DNA of 64,000 bases from contig NC_088188.1 in assembly GCF_028769735.1 (NCBI RefSeq), positions 4,611,001 to 4,675,000 on the forward strand, in the 5' to 3' direction. Every line of letters starts with the position of its first letter. The stretch's first letter is position 1. The notes beneath the pieces are model-generated. The model did not search any database and was not told where the DNA came from. It was given only the letters and a program-made list of their open reading frames with translations. Source of the stretch: Zonotrichia leucophrys gambelii. Taxonomy: Eukaryota > Chordata > Aves > Passeriformes > Passerellidae. Of the stretch, positions 1-12,200 are shown piece after piece. The position numbers and the translations under genes are program-made.

Positions 1-236
1 GTAGATGTTACTGACATCATTCCTGCCTATTTTCACCATTTTTTCCTCCCAGAGCTCTAACATCCCCCCTAGGATGTGTTCTGTCAGGATTTGGTTATTC
101 AATAATCCAGTGTTTGATGAAGGCTTCTCACTCATTGGGAGACACAGCAGAACATGAAAGAAGTGCATGCCTTTGGAATTTAGGGTTCTTCCTCCTAAAT
201 TTCCTTAACATTGTCTCCAATTTTGATTCCCACCAG

Positions 237-298
237 GGCCACCAGGTGCTTCAGGACCCAAAGGCCCCCCAGGACCCATTGGAGCCCCTGGATCACAA
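237..298 (+). CDS. COL26A1: COL26A1 exon: collagen triplets (7 repeats)
   Basis: This 62-bp exon has its acceptor AG at 235-236 and donor GTAAGG at 299. It is entered in phase 1: the first G of the Gly codon comes from an exon outside the window. It leaves in phase 0. It encodes seven Gly-X-Y triplets (GPP GAS GPK GPP GPI GAP GSQ). It is the leftmost coding exon in the window; bases 1-236 are intron. Confidence 0.85.
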
Positions 299-3200
299 GT
301 AAGGTGCTTTGGTGCTTTGGGGTGAGGGGCAGACGGGGGTCAGGGTGAAACATCATCCCATGCACAAGGAGGGAGAGTAATCTTAGATCTGCTGTTTTGT
401 TCCCCATGAAATTCTGTGATTTAATTCCTTTTCCTGTGATTTATTTCCTTTTTCTCATTCTGGATTAAGAGGTTGAAATGGTTGTGCTTTCCAGATTTTC
501 CCTTAATCATAACAACACACTGTGCTGCTGCTGTGTCAGAACATTTCACTGTGGCCTGAGTTGATGCAAAGGATCTGACATGGGCTTTACTAACACAGTG
601 ATAGAAAAAACTCTGCATTTCCTGTGGAACACATAAAAAGAACAAAAATGCATCAATGGGAATTCACCAATTCACCAGAGTGAATGTTAAGCCTACTTTT
701 CCAGACATAACACTTTCTATTCAAGAAAAATATCACAAATTCCCATCAGTTTGATTATTTATTGATACAAACATTGTGGAGGGGGGAGATAATAATGGAG
801 TGGGAAAAACTCACTCCAAAGAATTTATGGTAGAAGAAGGGCACAGTACTCACATGGGTGGAAAAATCTGATTAAATGGAAAGAAGTGAAGTCATGAATA
901 GGGAACTGCCAAACTTCTCAAACTGTGGTTGGCTGATACAAAGGGACTCAGTTTTGGGAAGAATATTGCTCAATGTGGAGGTAAAACAGCAGCATCAGAT
1001 TTTTCAGAGGAATCCCACATGGCTGGAGAGCACAGAGAAAGGTTAAGTGACTTTATAGAGGGATGTAACTCAGATCTGGAGGTTTGGAACTGAAAATAAA
1101 GATTTTTCCTATGTGTTTATTAACCACTTTGAAGAAGCAATGAACAACAGGTTAGGGAAAGTTTGCCAGTGTAGCAGAATCCTTTCAATTAGGAAATACT
1201 CTGGAGAACAATGAGAAACTCCAGATAGATACAAACACAGTGAGAGATTTGGCAGCCAAATGACAGATGCAGTTTAACATCATTAAATATAAGGTAATTC
1301 ACAATTCATAAGTAGATTCTGCAGCAGAGTCTGGCTTTTTGACATGCAGCACACACTGTAAGCCTTTTATATTTTGCAAAATTGTGGAATTCAGTGTTCT
1401 TGAGCATCTCTGTCTCACCACACATCAAAGGATGCTTTGGACACTTGGGCTTTGTCCATGCTGCATGTTTGACATGGGGCCAGGCCTGGTGTGTGCCCTG
1501 CCTGCTTTGGCAGCCCCAGGGAAGCTCCTAAGCCAGGCCTGAGTCTCTGAATGCTTGGTGGGGCTGGCTGCAGGCAGGGAACAAGGTGCTGCTGGTGAGC
1601 ACTGCTGGCTCCCAGCTGGAATGGGAGAGGGCTCCTCATTTTCTCCCTTAGATCACATGTGTGCCACCTCCTTGGGTCTGAGCTCCTCACAGCCATGCTC
1701 CTTTCTCTGGGCCTGCAAACCCCATTTCTCTGGGTGCTGATGTGGGGATTTGTGGGGCTGTTCCAAACCAGGCTGGCTCAAATCCCCAGTGGTCTGGAGG
1801 GGAGCTCCAAACTCACTTCTGCAGCCTCCCAGACAACGTGCAAGTCACCTGAGGTGGAAAAAAAGCATCTTGTGGAGAGGAGGAGAGCTGACAGGCTGAA
1901 TATAAACAAACAATATTGTTCTCTCATGGTCTGGTTAATAACTGTGGCTTCTCTGGGTGGATAAGTGAAGAATTTGGATCGATTTCTGCATAGCAGTTCA
2001 ATTAGTAGAAATCTGGAGACTGTGCCCTTCTTAGCCATTGGTGACTGCTTTATAGATTTGTTCAACCCAGGGAGTAAAATTATTAGCAGAGATTGGGCTT
2101 AATTTCAAAATTGTTTATTAGGGTGAGTGAATAGCTTCAAAATAATTTCCACTACACAATCCAATTAATTTTCAGGTATGTGTGCTTGCTCCTGCCACCC
2201 ACTGAGGCAATTAAGAAGTAGGGGGAAGCAGTGGGGATTTTTAAGTTAAACACAGTACCTGTGTATTAATTTCTTCTTGGTAACTGAGAACAAGAACTGT
2301 CCTGTCATACTGACCCCAAAAAAATGTTACATCAGGGGCCTGCAGTGCATTAAAAGAACCAAATAGAGGGATCTGCAGAAAGTGCAGGGCTTGGGATATC
2401 TGCAAACAGAGCTCCTGTTGTGTGTGCTTGAGGGAAAAAGAGAATCCAGCCCAATTGCTTAATGGGTGTATGAGGTTTTCAGGAGCTGAGGATCACTGGG
2501 AAGTGTATTCACTACACCTACACAAAGGTTGCACAGTAGAAATTAATTCCTTCTCATTCTGCGTCTCTTCCAGGGCTTGCCAGGATCTCCAGGACAGCCT
2601 GGACCAAAAGGATCCAAAGGAGACCGAGGAGAGAGAGTAAGGATTTACAGGCACAGGGAGATTCCCACAGCACCTGGGAGCTGTGGAATTTTACACAGCA
2701 CAGGTCTCACAGATGCAGTGGGACCACAGCCACCACCAACCTTAAATTCAGAGTTTCTGGGGTTTCTGGAGGGACCAAGATGAGGTTTCATCTACAGAGA
2801 AAGAGTTGAATGCCTTGCAAAGTCAGGTATTCCCCAAAGAGATTAGCAGATTTGCTAATTTAGATTTACTAATTTACATTTGTTACCCCAAAGAGGTAGC
2901 AAAGACATGGTGGACAAAGGCCTGTGGAGGCCAACTTTCTTACACCAGCCAAATCTGTTTAGTGTGGAGTGTTTTGAGAGGTCTAACTGAACTCTTCCTT
3001 CTGTGGCACTAAGGCTTTAAAAACTCACCAGATTTTCCTCAACCAAAGTCATTCTCCAGGTCTAATGATGTTCTTAACATATTTGGAATACTGAAGTCAT
3101 GTTCTTAATGTTTATGTGCCTCAGTCCTCAGTGGGCTGTCCAGTGCTGATAACTGATCAGGGTTTGAATGTTAATTCCAAACTGCTGACGTTTAGGAACT

Positions 3201-6200
3201 ACCAGAGAAATATCTGACAAGGGTGTAAATGTGTCAGATTCCCAGCCCAGCATTCAAGCACTGGGAAGGGTTTGAAAGGGGAATTTGGGCCTTTGGCTGC
3301 TTCTGTCCAGCTGAATTGCCAAAAGATCATGGACTGAAATCTCTGGGTGAGTCTAGGAGCACAAAATCACTTGGGAGTGGAGCGGGAGGCAGAGGATCAT
3401 CAGCCCTTAGGTCTGAAATGGGCACATGGACTGTGGAGAGCCACTGAGACCCCAGCATGGAGAGAGCCGAAGGAAGGGACAGGGACAAGCAGGCAAACCT
3501 TGTTTGGTTCCTGTGGAGTGGTGGATGTCTGCAGTGGTGGCTGCACTGCCACAGCTGTGGGAGCCAAGCTCCTTTCCCTCCCAGGTTTCCTGTCCCACAG
3601 ATGGGGTGATGGGGGCTGCAGGTGTGTGATTCCCCCAGGACAGAACCTCCTCTGCGTTCCTGCTCCCCTTCCAAGCCAGCAGAGCAGAGGAGCCTGAAAG
3701 AGCCAGGACAGGGAAATGCAGATCAGTGAGCTCCAGTGTGCTGCCTTCTCCAATTCCTGGGAATAACCAGCCACAGACAAACTGCTCCTCACAGTGCAGA
3801 CTGTGCAAGGGGCTTGTTGCACCCCTCCTGAGGCACCAGGAGCAGCAGAGGTCTGAAGGTGAAGCACATCTGCCTTTGGAAACCTCTGTTATAATTTAGG
3901 TTTGGGTATTTGGTCCTGTTCTTACATCAGAAATCACTTGCACTTCTCTGAAACACAGAGTGGCTTTTGGTCATTTTTTGTAACATTTTCCTTGTGCAGC
4001 TCAGCCAGTTTGGGCATGACTTGGCTTTGCAAATAGTTTGCAGACTGATGGAGTTCTGGGACTAGAATTCAAAATTCTGGTAGAGAGCAAAACCTGAACT
4101 GATTACCAACTGCATCTCATTGCCATTCAATCTTTATTTTCAGCTTAAAAAATAGAAATGCATGGTGTGTGGCAAAGTGTCACATTTCCATCCAGGAAAC
4201 AGATAAAACTCTTCCTTAAGGATTTATTTAACATTTTGCTGTAGTTTGTGGTTGACCATCTTACTAATATTACTACTAATATACCATATTATTGCTACGC
4301 TTATTTTGAAACAAAATCCTGTTGATTGTGTCCATTCACTCTTGACAGATCCCTTAGAATTTGGTTTTGTTCTCTCCTTGCTAGGGATTTAGAATTTTAA
4401 TTCTTCTCTTAGGTTTGGGACAAATGAGATTTTCAAATATCAAAATGTCTTGATAAATAGAAAAAAAACCACCCAGTTAGTGTGGAAAGGGAAGCTGCCA
4501 GTTTTTTCTGTCGTAATTTCTGTAGGGTGTTCTGTGTGCTTTTTGTCTTTTGTGAGTGTGGCTTTGAATGCTGGTTTTGACAACTGCATGCTGCAATTTT
4601 GGGTTTGGTGGATAAAAATGAGGGCTCGAGCAGAGGAGCTGTGCAGCTGCAAAGAAAAGCAGAGGGGAGGGGGAGGTTTACAGCATCTACTGAGATTTGA
4701 GGAAATGTTATTATACATTCTTCCTGCTTAATCTGGGAGAGAACAGATGTGGGAGAGACCTGCAGCAGTCAGACACAGCCCCTGGATGGCTCAGCTCTGT
4801 GTGCTGCTCACGCTCAGCCTCTGCTCAGCCCAGCCAGGGAGGCTCCCCAGCATCTCCAGGCACTCTTCAGAGCAAAACCAGGGAGGGTGGGATAAAAGAT
4901 ATTGCCAACATCCAGCCTAAATATCCTTTGATCCCCTTTAAGCTGATAACATCCTTTCTGTTCCTCCTGGACATGGAGCACAGGCTGTTTATGTATTTTC
5001 AGTCTGTTGTTGTGCTCCTCTCTGAGATTTTTCCTTTTGCCTGTGCAGAATCCAAGTATTTCCCTTTGAAGATACTGGGAGCACCTGACAGACTGGGCTT
5101 CTCTCCCTGTCCATAGGGGTCTGTTCCTGGTGCTGGCACGGCATTCCATAGGAATTAATTCCATGGGAATGTTCTGTAGGTGCCCCTTGGTTTTATACAA
5201 ATTTGATGGACACAAACCCAGCAGCTCTCCCTTTCCACTACCATATATGTAATATATGTATATATATACTATAATACCGTATATTATATATACATATACT
5301 ACATATACATACATATACACATTTGTACATATATTTGTACATGTACATATATGTATATATTTTTAGGGGGGAAAAAAAGGATGGGTTTGTTGCTGTGTGT
5401 GTCTGCAGGAAAGAGCCAGGGGAAATATGTGGCTGTTTCATTAATGGATTTCTATGAATGCTTTTACATTTTGCTTCTTCTTCCCAAGCCCCTGCTTTCT
5501 CACTAAATAACCTGTAACTGCTCTCCTGGTCAGGGATTCTGCCCTGCCCCAGCTGCTCCAGGGTGGGAAAAGATGTTCAGTTCAATAGCATTTCATTTTG
5601 CCCCAAACCAACACATACTAGTTCAAACTGTGTCTCTTAAAGAAAAAATAAAATAATTTTTGAAAAAAGAACAAAAACCTCTCACTGAGAACAATGTGAA
5701 AATTAGCACAGCAGGAGAAAGAAACAAACCGACCAAAATATTGTACCTGTGTTTTGATCAGTAGCTGTGGGGTGTGTGGAGCAGGAGCAGATTAAATCAG
5801 GGCTTGGTGGGAGTCCTGGGCTCTGTTCTGGCTGGGGCAGCATCACTTCTACCAGAGAGAAGAATGCAGTGTCTTTGTAAGGAACAAATCTCCAGCCAAA
5901 TTCCTTCTTGCTATAATGTAACTGACTGCTGGAAAGTTCAGAAAACCTGCTAATCGTCTTACAGAGAGGGCACTGAGCTCAGGAGCTCTGTATCCAACCA
6001 GCTCCTCCAGAGCCTGATGGGATTTGGAGCTGATCCTTGACAGAAAACCATAACCCCCTTTTGCTGTCTCTAAGTGATAATGTCAAGGGAGAGGAATTTT
6101 TTTTACATATTATCCCAAGTGTAAGGTTTTTTTTTTCCCCATTAAGCCATCTTAATTCCACTAGTAAAAATTACACTGTGTTCTTGTCAAGTGGCAAAGT

Positions 6201-9200
6201 ATCTCCTAATGACACTGCCTTTATTTCCAACAGGGGCAAGCAGGTCTGCCTGGAGAGAGGGGCATTAAGGGACTTCCTGTAAGTGCTGCACTCGTGGGTG
6301 GTGCCAGGCTCAGCTGGGGCTGGTGCCTGGCACTGCAGGGGCCACTGGAGCTGCTCCAGAGCTGAGCTCTGCTGCCTCCAGCTCAGACATCTTCTCATGT
6401 AAAATCCTTTCCTTAGGATTTTTTCTTTCTGAGAAGCTGAGAGGCCTCAAGAAAGAAAATGTAAACAATGATTATCTGCTGCTGTGGAATGCAACAGGTG
6501 CATCTGTGATTGGCCCATGGTGGATGTTTATAATTAATGGCCAACCACAGTCAGCTGGCTCAGGCAGAGAGCCCGGGACAGCTGCCTTTGTTATCATTCT
6601 TTCATTGTTTTCTATTCTTGGCTTGGCCAGCCTTCTGAGATGAAACCTTTTCTTCTATTCTTTTAGTATAGTTTTAATGTAATATATATCATAAAATAAT
6701 AAATCAAGCCTTCTGAAACATGGAGTCAGATCCTCATCTCTTCCCTCATCCTAAGACCCCTGTGAACACTGTCACAGGCTCCAGCTCAGATATTTGTTCC
6801 ATAGATACTCTCACCTTAACAAATCCCTGTGCAAATGAAGCATTCCTGGTGTAAAGCACAGTGCTGATGTGACCAGGGGGGATCAGGGGGCTGGGCTGTG
6901 CCTGCAGATCCCTCTGGGCACACACAGCAGCTCCTGGCACCAAAGGTGGGCACAGTTAAACAGCTCAAAGTCCATCAGCTGCTCTCAACTCCCTCCTGCA
7001 CCTCAGCTGGCCAAGCTGAGCTGGAAACCCTGCAATGAGGTTAAGAGATGTCTCCAAATGATTTTTTGGCAATTCCTGGACAGATGCCCAGAGGAGATGT
7101 CTGCACTGGCACATGGCCAGTGGAAATAAACCAATGGTGGTAAAGGTTGGCTGACAGAGATCTAGTGGAGAAAATTGTGGGGTTTTTTTTGGCTGGCAGG
7201 TTCTAGAGAAGCCCCAGAGCCTCTTGGAGGGTTCTGATCTCTCTTCCTTGGTTCCATCTCATAATTTCATACAATTCACACAACATTTTCCTTGGTCCCT
7301 CCTCCTGTGCTCACCTCTGCTTTGCAAATGTCTCAGGGATGTCCAAATTTGAGGAGGCCAAGCCTTTCCAGTCTGTTTTAGATTGTTAGTTTTGTTTTAT
7401 GTTTAGCTTAGAGTGGTTGAATCTCTCCCTGTCACCTGCTCTTCAGAAAGTGCATGAACCTCCTGGCTGGGGGAAACATGGGAGCAGTGTTCCCAGCACA
7501 GAGAGATCTTTGTTCAAGAAAAGCTTAATGAGCATCTTCAGAGGCAGAAAGGGATGTGACTAATTAATGAAAGCAAAATGGAGGGGGTTTCTGTTCTAGA
7601 TCAGGATGAAAACATGGATTTTGGGGGGAAAGGAGCAATTTATCTGAGAGCATAGTGAGATGTCTGTGGCCGTGCTGGGGCAGGCCATTGCAGTGGCTCC
7701 TCCTGCAGCTTGGCCACTCCTGCACAAGCTCATTTGTGTTAGAAGTGCCTTTGACCTCCTGGGAAGCTGACAGGAGCCAGGGCAAAGCTCAGGAGAGCAC
7801 TTTGGCCCTTGGCATGAAGGTCCTTGTGTTTCCTGCTGGTGAAATGCTGCTTTAATTTGCTCCTTTGGTGGGGAGGGATCTGAGGGCTCCTGGAAGGCTC
7901 CTCAGCCACACGTAACCAATTTTCCTTCCTTTGTTTCAGGGTGAACCAGGCAAGAAGGGTGAGGAAGGAGACAAAGGTGCTGATGTAAGGATGTGTTTCT
8001 ATTGTTTTACTTTTGGTTTTGTCACTTTGCTGTCCCTCAACCCTTTGACCGGTGGGTTTGGGGGGCCAGAGGGTGAGTCCACAGTTAAATGTGCAGAGCA
8101 AGGGTGCCTTGGGTTTGAATTTATTGTGTGCCAGAAATTCTGGTCTGTGAGGTTTCCTTGGCCATGCTGTCACCATGTTCTTGAGCACCTCAGTCCCCAG
8201 AGGTTGCTCTGTCACATGGAGCTGGTTGGGAATTGCTTCCCCATTGTCCCTCCCAGCTGCTGAGGGACAGACTCCAAAAAGAGACCAAACTGCAAGAGCA
8301 GAGCGTTGGAGTTCTCACATCTCTGCTCTCAATCCCTGAAACACTTCCCAACATCTCTTTGGCCCTTCAAGCCCACACCTAAGGTGACAAGGACAACAAA
8401 CTACAGCTTGAGTGTACATGGGGAGCTCTTTGAACAGGGATTTCTCCTGCACTCCTACTTAGGTTACCTCATCTTTTACATCTTTTCATTTTTAAACATG
8501 CTCACTGCAGGGTTTGGTGCTACAAAAGTGACATTATGGACAAGAAGCCTATCCTGGAACACATTTCAATGTTTTTGTTTTCTTTCTTGCAGGGGGAAGG
8601 TGTCCAACAGCTTCGAGAGGCTCTGAAGATTTTAGCTGAGAGGGTATTGATCCTTGAGCACATGATAGGAATTCATGGTAAGCACTGCTAAGGTTTTCTT
8701 CTCCAGGGAACCAGGGCTCTGCTCAGGATTGATGGTTAAACATCCTCCCACTCTCCTGAGCTCTCTGGTGTCTGTTCAAGCCCCATTTTCAAAACTGGGT
8801 ACCATGAATTAGTTTTGAGTTGAGTTCCAGCAGCTGCACTATTTCTTCTGGCTTTCCAGTAGCAGGTGAAATGACCCTTACAGTGATTTTTGTTACAGTT
8901 CAGGCAGCCAAGTCATGAGCAGCAGCTCAAGCCATGTGGCACAGATCATCCACCAGCTTCCCACAGAGCTGCTTGTTCAAGTCTTTAGGCCAGATCATTT
9001 AATCCTGTTAACAGCATCTTCCAAGTGACTTGAACACCTCTGAGGCCCTTGCTTTGTGCAGCACCAGGTTTTGCAGAGAAAGCCCAGACAGAGCTGCCAT
9101 GTCACCCTGAAAACCAGTGATCCCTCAACATTTTGTGGTCATAACTTACATGAAACCTATTTTCACAGTCAGATTTAAAGAAAGTCCCACATGTTTTACA

Positions 9201-12200
9201 TTCAGATAGATTTTTGTGATTTCTTGAGGCTGTTGGCTTTCCCATCACTGGGACAGGGTGTACATCATTCTTTAAAGAATGTTCTCTTCCCTTAACCACA
9301 GGATGGTGGTGGTTATTGTCACAGGAGTTGGTTATTGCCAGGCTGTAGCCAAGGATCAGTTAGTTCTCTCCCAGCTGCCAAAACCTTCTGTGCCAGAACA
9401 ACAAACACCTTCTGTGTTTCAGAAACAGTCAGAGGCAAAATGTTTGGCTCTGCTGCCCCAGCCTGTGAGCAGCAAACCTGCTCCATGGCACTGAGCAAAT
9501 CCCAGAGCACTTTTCTGTCCTTGACACATGGAACCTCATTCCTGGCCTTGCTTGTGAGCCCACCTCACACCTCCCCTCAGATCAGCATCCACTTTTATTG
9601 GGATGTGGCCTTTGGAGATTGATTTAAGCTGTGGGAATGCTAAGCAGCTGAATTGCCCAGCAGTCCTGACAGTGCCTCACTGCACAGTAATTCCATCCCA
9701 AGCACTGCAGGCAGCACCTGGGGATCCCAGCCCTGTCTGGAGCCAGCAGAGCTGGGGTGGAATTGCTGCTGGACCCTTCCAGTGCCAGGGCATGGCTGGG
9801 CTGGAGCCTGCTCTGCTCTGTCACTGCAGGACACAAAACACACACTGCTGCTCTCAAGGTGAAAAAAGAGAAGTTTATTTTCTGACTCCAACATTTATAG
9901 TTTTCTAAAAGTGACAGTGGATTGGAGGGTGAAAGTGCCACCTGTCCAATGCCACTGGACAAACCAACAGTCCATCAAGTTTCTCTTCTTCCATAAAAGA
10001 ATACAAAACAATAAGTTATTTACAAAAAGTATGTGAGAAAGTTTGTTACAAGAATGTAAACATCAGAAGGCATAGAAAATCTTAAAAATTCAGAGCAACA
10101 CAGCTCAGTGGCCTCCTGCCCTTGGAGGCTCCAAGTTCTATTTCCAAAAGCAACAGGCAGCAACAGCATAAGATTTTTGGGAAACCCTGAATCACAACCC
10201 CATGATTCAGCCACACTCACCCTGACCTTACCTCTGCTCTAACCCTGCTTCAGTTCACATTTTCATTCCAAGGGTAGAAAAATGTATTTTTATGTATTTT
10301 GTATAAAAATGTATAAAAAGCTGCTTTGCTTTGAGATGGTGGAGGCACCAGGGAGATGCCCACTGGATTTCCTGGGCAGCAACCCATGCCAGCTGGGGTG
10401 ATCTCCAGGGAGGAGGGAAAGGGGGGTTCCCTGGATGAGTCCATTAGAAAAAGGGATTTACAAGATCTAGGGTCTGGGACTCCTTTGGCTTTTACTTTGT
10501 ACCTTCATTTACAGTGGTATAAAGCAAAAAATGACATCCTTAGGGATCTTCTGTAGACCCTGGGAGAGGGGTTCACACACCTTGCCCCAGCAGAGCTGCC
10601 TGATTTAGCTGTTTTTCACATTCTCTGTGGAAATACAGCAGCAGCAAGGCATGTGCTGCTGTTATTTTGAAACAGTCATTTCAGCAAACCATTTGTATTG
10701 ATCTGTTACTGCTTGGGATGAAGATGAGTTATTTACACCCATCTGTACTTCTATACCAGTGGAACTGCATCAGCAAAAATGGATGTTTTTTAATTGTGCA
10801 CTGTGCTTAGGTCATATTTAAACACCTATATTGTATGACTTTAGGGTTGGTTTTGTCCCATAGGTATTGATAATTGTATTCCTACTCTGTGCTTTTGAAA
10901 TAGTTCCATTCTTTCACTTCACACATATTTTAAGCCCTAAAAAAATACTGTACTTGAAAATTAAGGCATATTTTCCTTGTGCAATTCATCTTTGTGTTTA
11001 TGGTTAAAAAACTCCAACAAACAAAGAGAAAAGACATTAAATAACAAAAAATATTTTCCTTGAGCACAGACCTCCCTGGACTGAAAGGCACCATGGAGGT
11101 TTAAACCACCCAGCACCAACTCTCTGGTCATGTTCCCAGTGTAGGTGTTAAGGATTTGACCACAAGTTCTGGGGCAGCCCAGCTTTAAAACCCCACTCAG
11201 AAATGCCAATCCCATGCTCTCATTTTCCCAAGAATCTTCCCACTGAGTGTGGTTTCCAAAACCACAGCCAGCCAAGCAACAAGGCAAAACATCCGAGCAA
11301 ACAAACCTCTCCTCTGCCCTGGGAGGGCAGCTGGAGCTGACCTGGCCTGGGAGCTGCAGAGAGCAGCCCAGCACGACACAGCAAAGCCCAAATTGTTTGG
11401 CAGGGCTTGGTGCCAGCAGACAAGAGCCCAAATCCTCCAGCAGCCAAAATCTCACTGGAAACAGAAACGCTGCCTGGTGGGATCAAACCAAGGCTGGCAC
11501 GTTGGGCTCCTGGCAGGGAAACACAAACACCCAGCTCTGGAGGCAGAAGGAAGAAGAAATTCAGACATTGAAAATGATGAGGCAGATCAAGCCACCAGCA
11601 CGTGTTGCTGAAGAGTGGCCCAGAGCAGTGTACATTGAATTTGTTCAGAGGGAAGAGCAGGAGGTTGTTACCTGGAGGTGCTCTGGCAGCAGGGACAGCC
11701 ACCATCCATCCCCAGCATTGTTGCTGATTTGGCTGCAGCCCAGGGTGGGTCAATCCTTCCATTCAATCCCTTCAGTGCCTCCAAATGTCCTTTACTAGGA
11801 GTGAAAATGGTACTTGAACCCTAAGAGCATCTGTGCCCACTGCCCACCAGCTCATCCTCCAACACCAGGAGTCTGAGTAGCTGTTGCAGCCCAAGTAAAT
11901 TCATAATTAATGTAAGAACAGTGTCACTGTGATACTTTGTGAAAAATCCCTTCACCAGCATTTCTTCTCCTGGGAAGCTGAGAAGCCTAAGAAAAGAATG
12001 AAAACAATCATTATCTGATTGCTTCTCCAAAGTTTGCTGCTTTGGAATGTGGTCTGGAGATTGTTTACCAACAGGTGCATGTTTGATTGGTTCCATGTGA
12101 ATTGTTTTTACTTAATGACCAATCACCATCAGCTGTGTTGGACTCTGAGGAGTCAGTCACAAGTTTTTATTACTCATTCTTGTTAAGCCTTCTGTCAGTA

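Noticed and set aside
3327..3867. Overlapping 115-155-codon frames in a COL26A1 intron
   Set aside because: Frames on both strands overlap with no motif and lie wholly inside an intron of GC-balanced DNA; likely chance.
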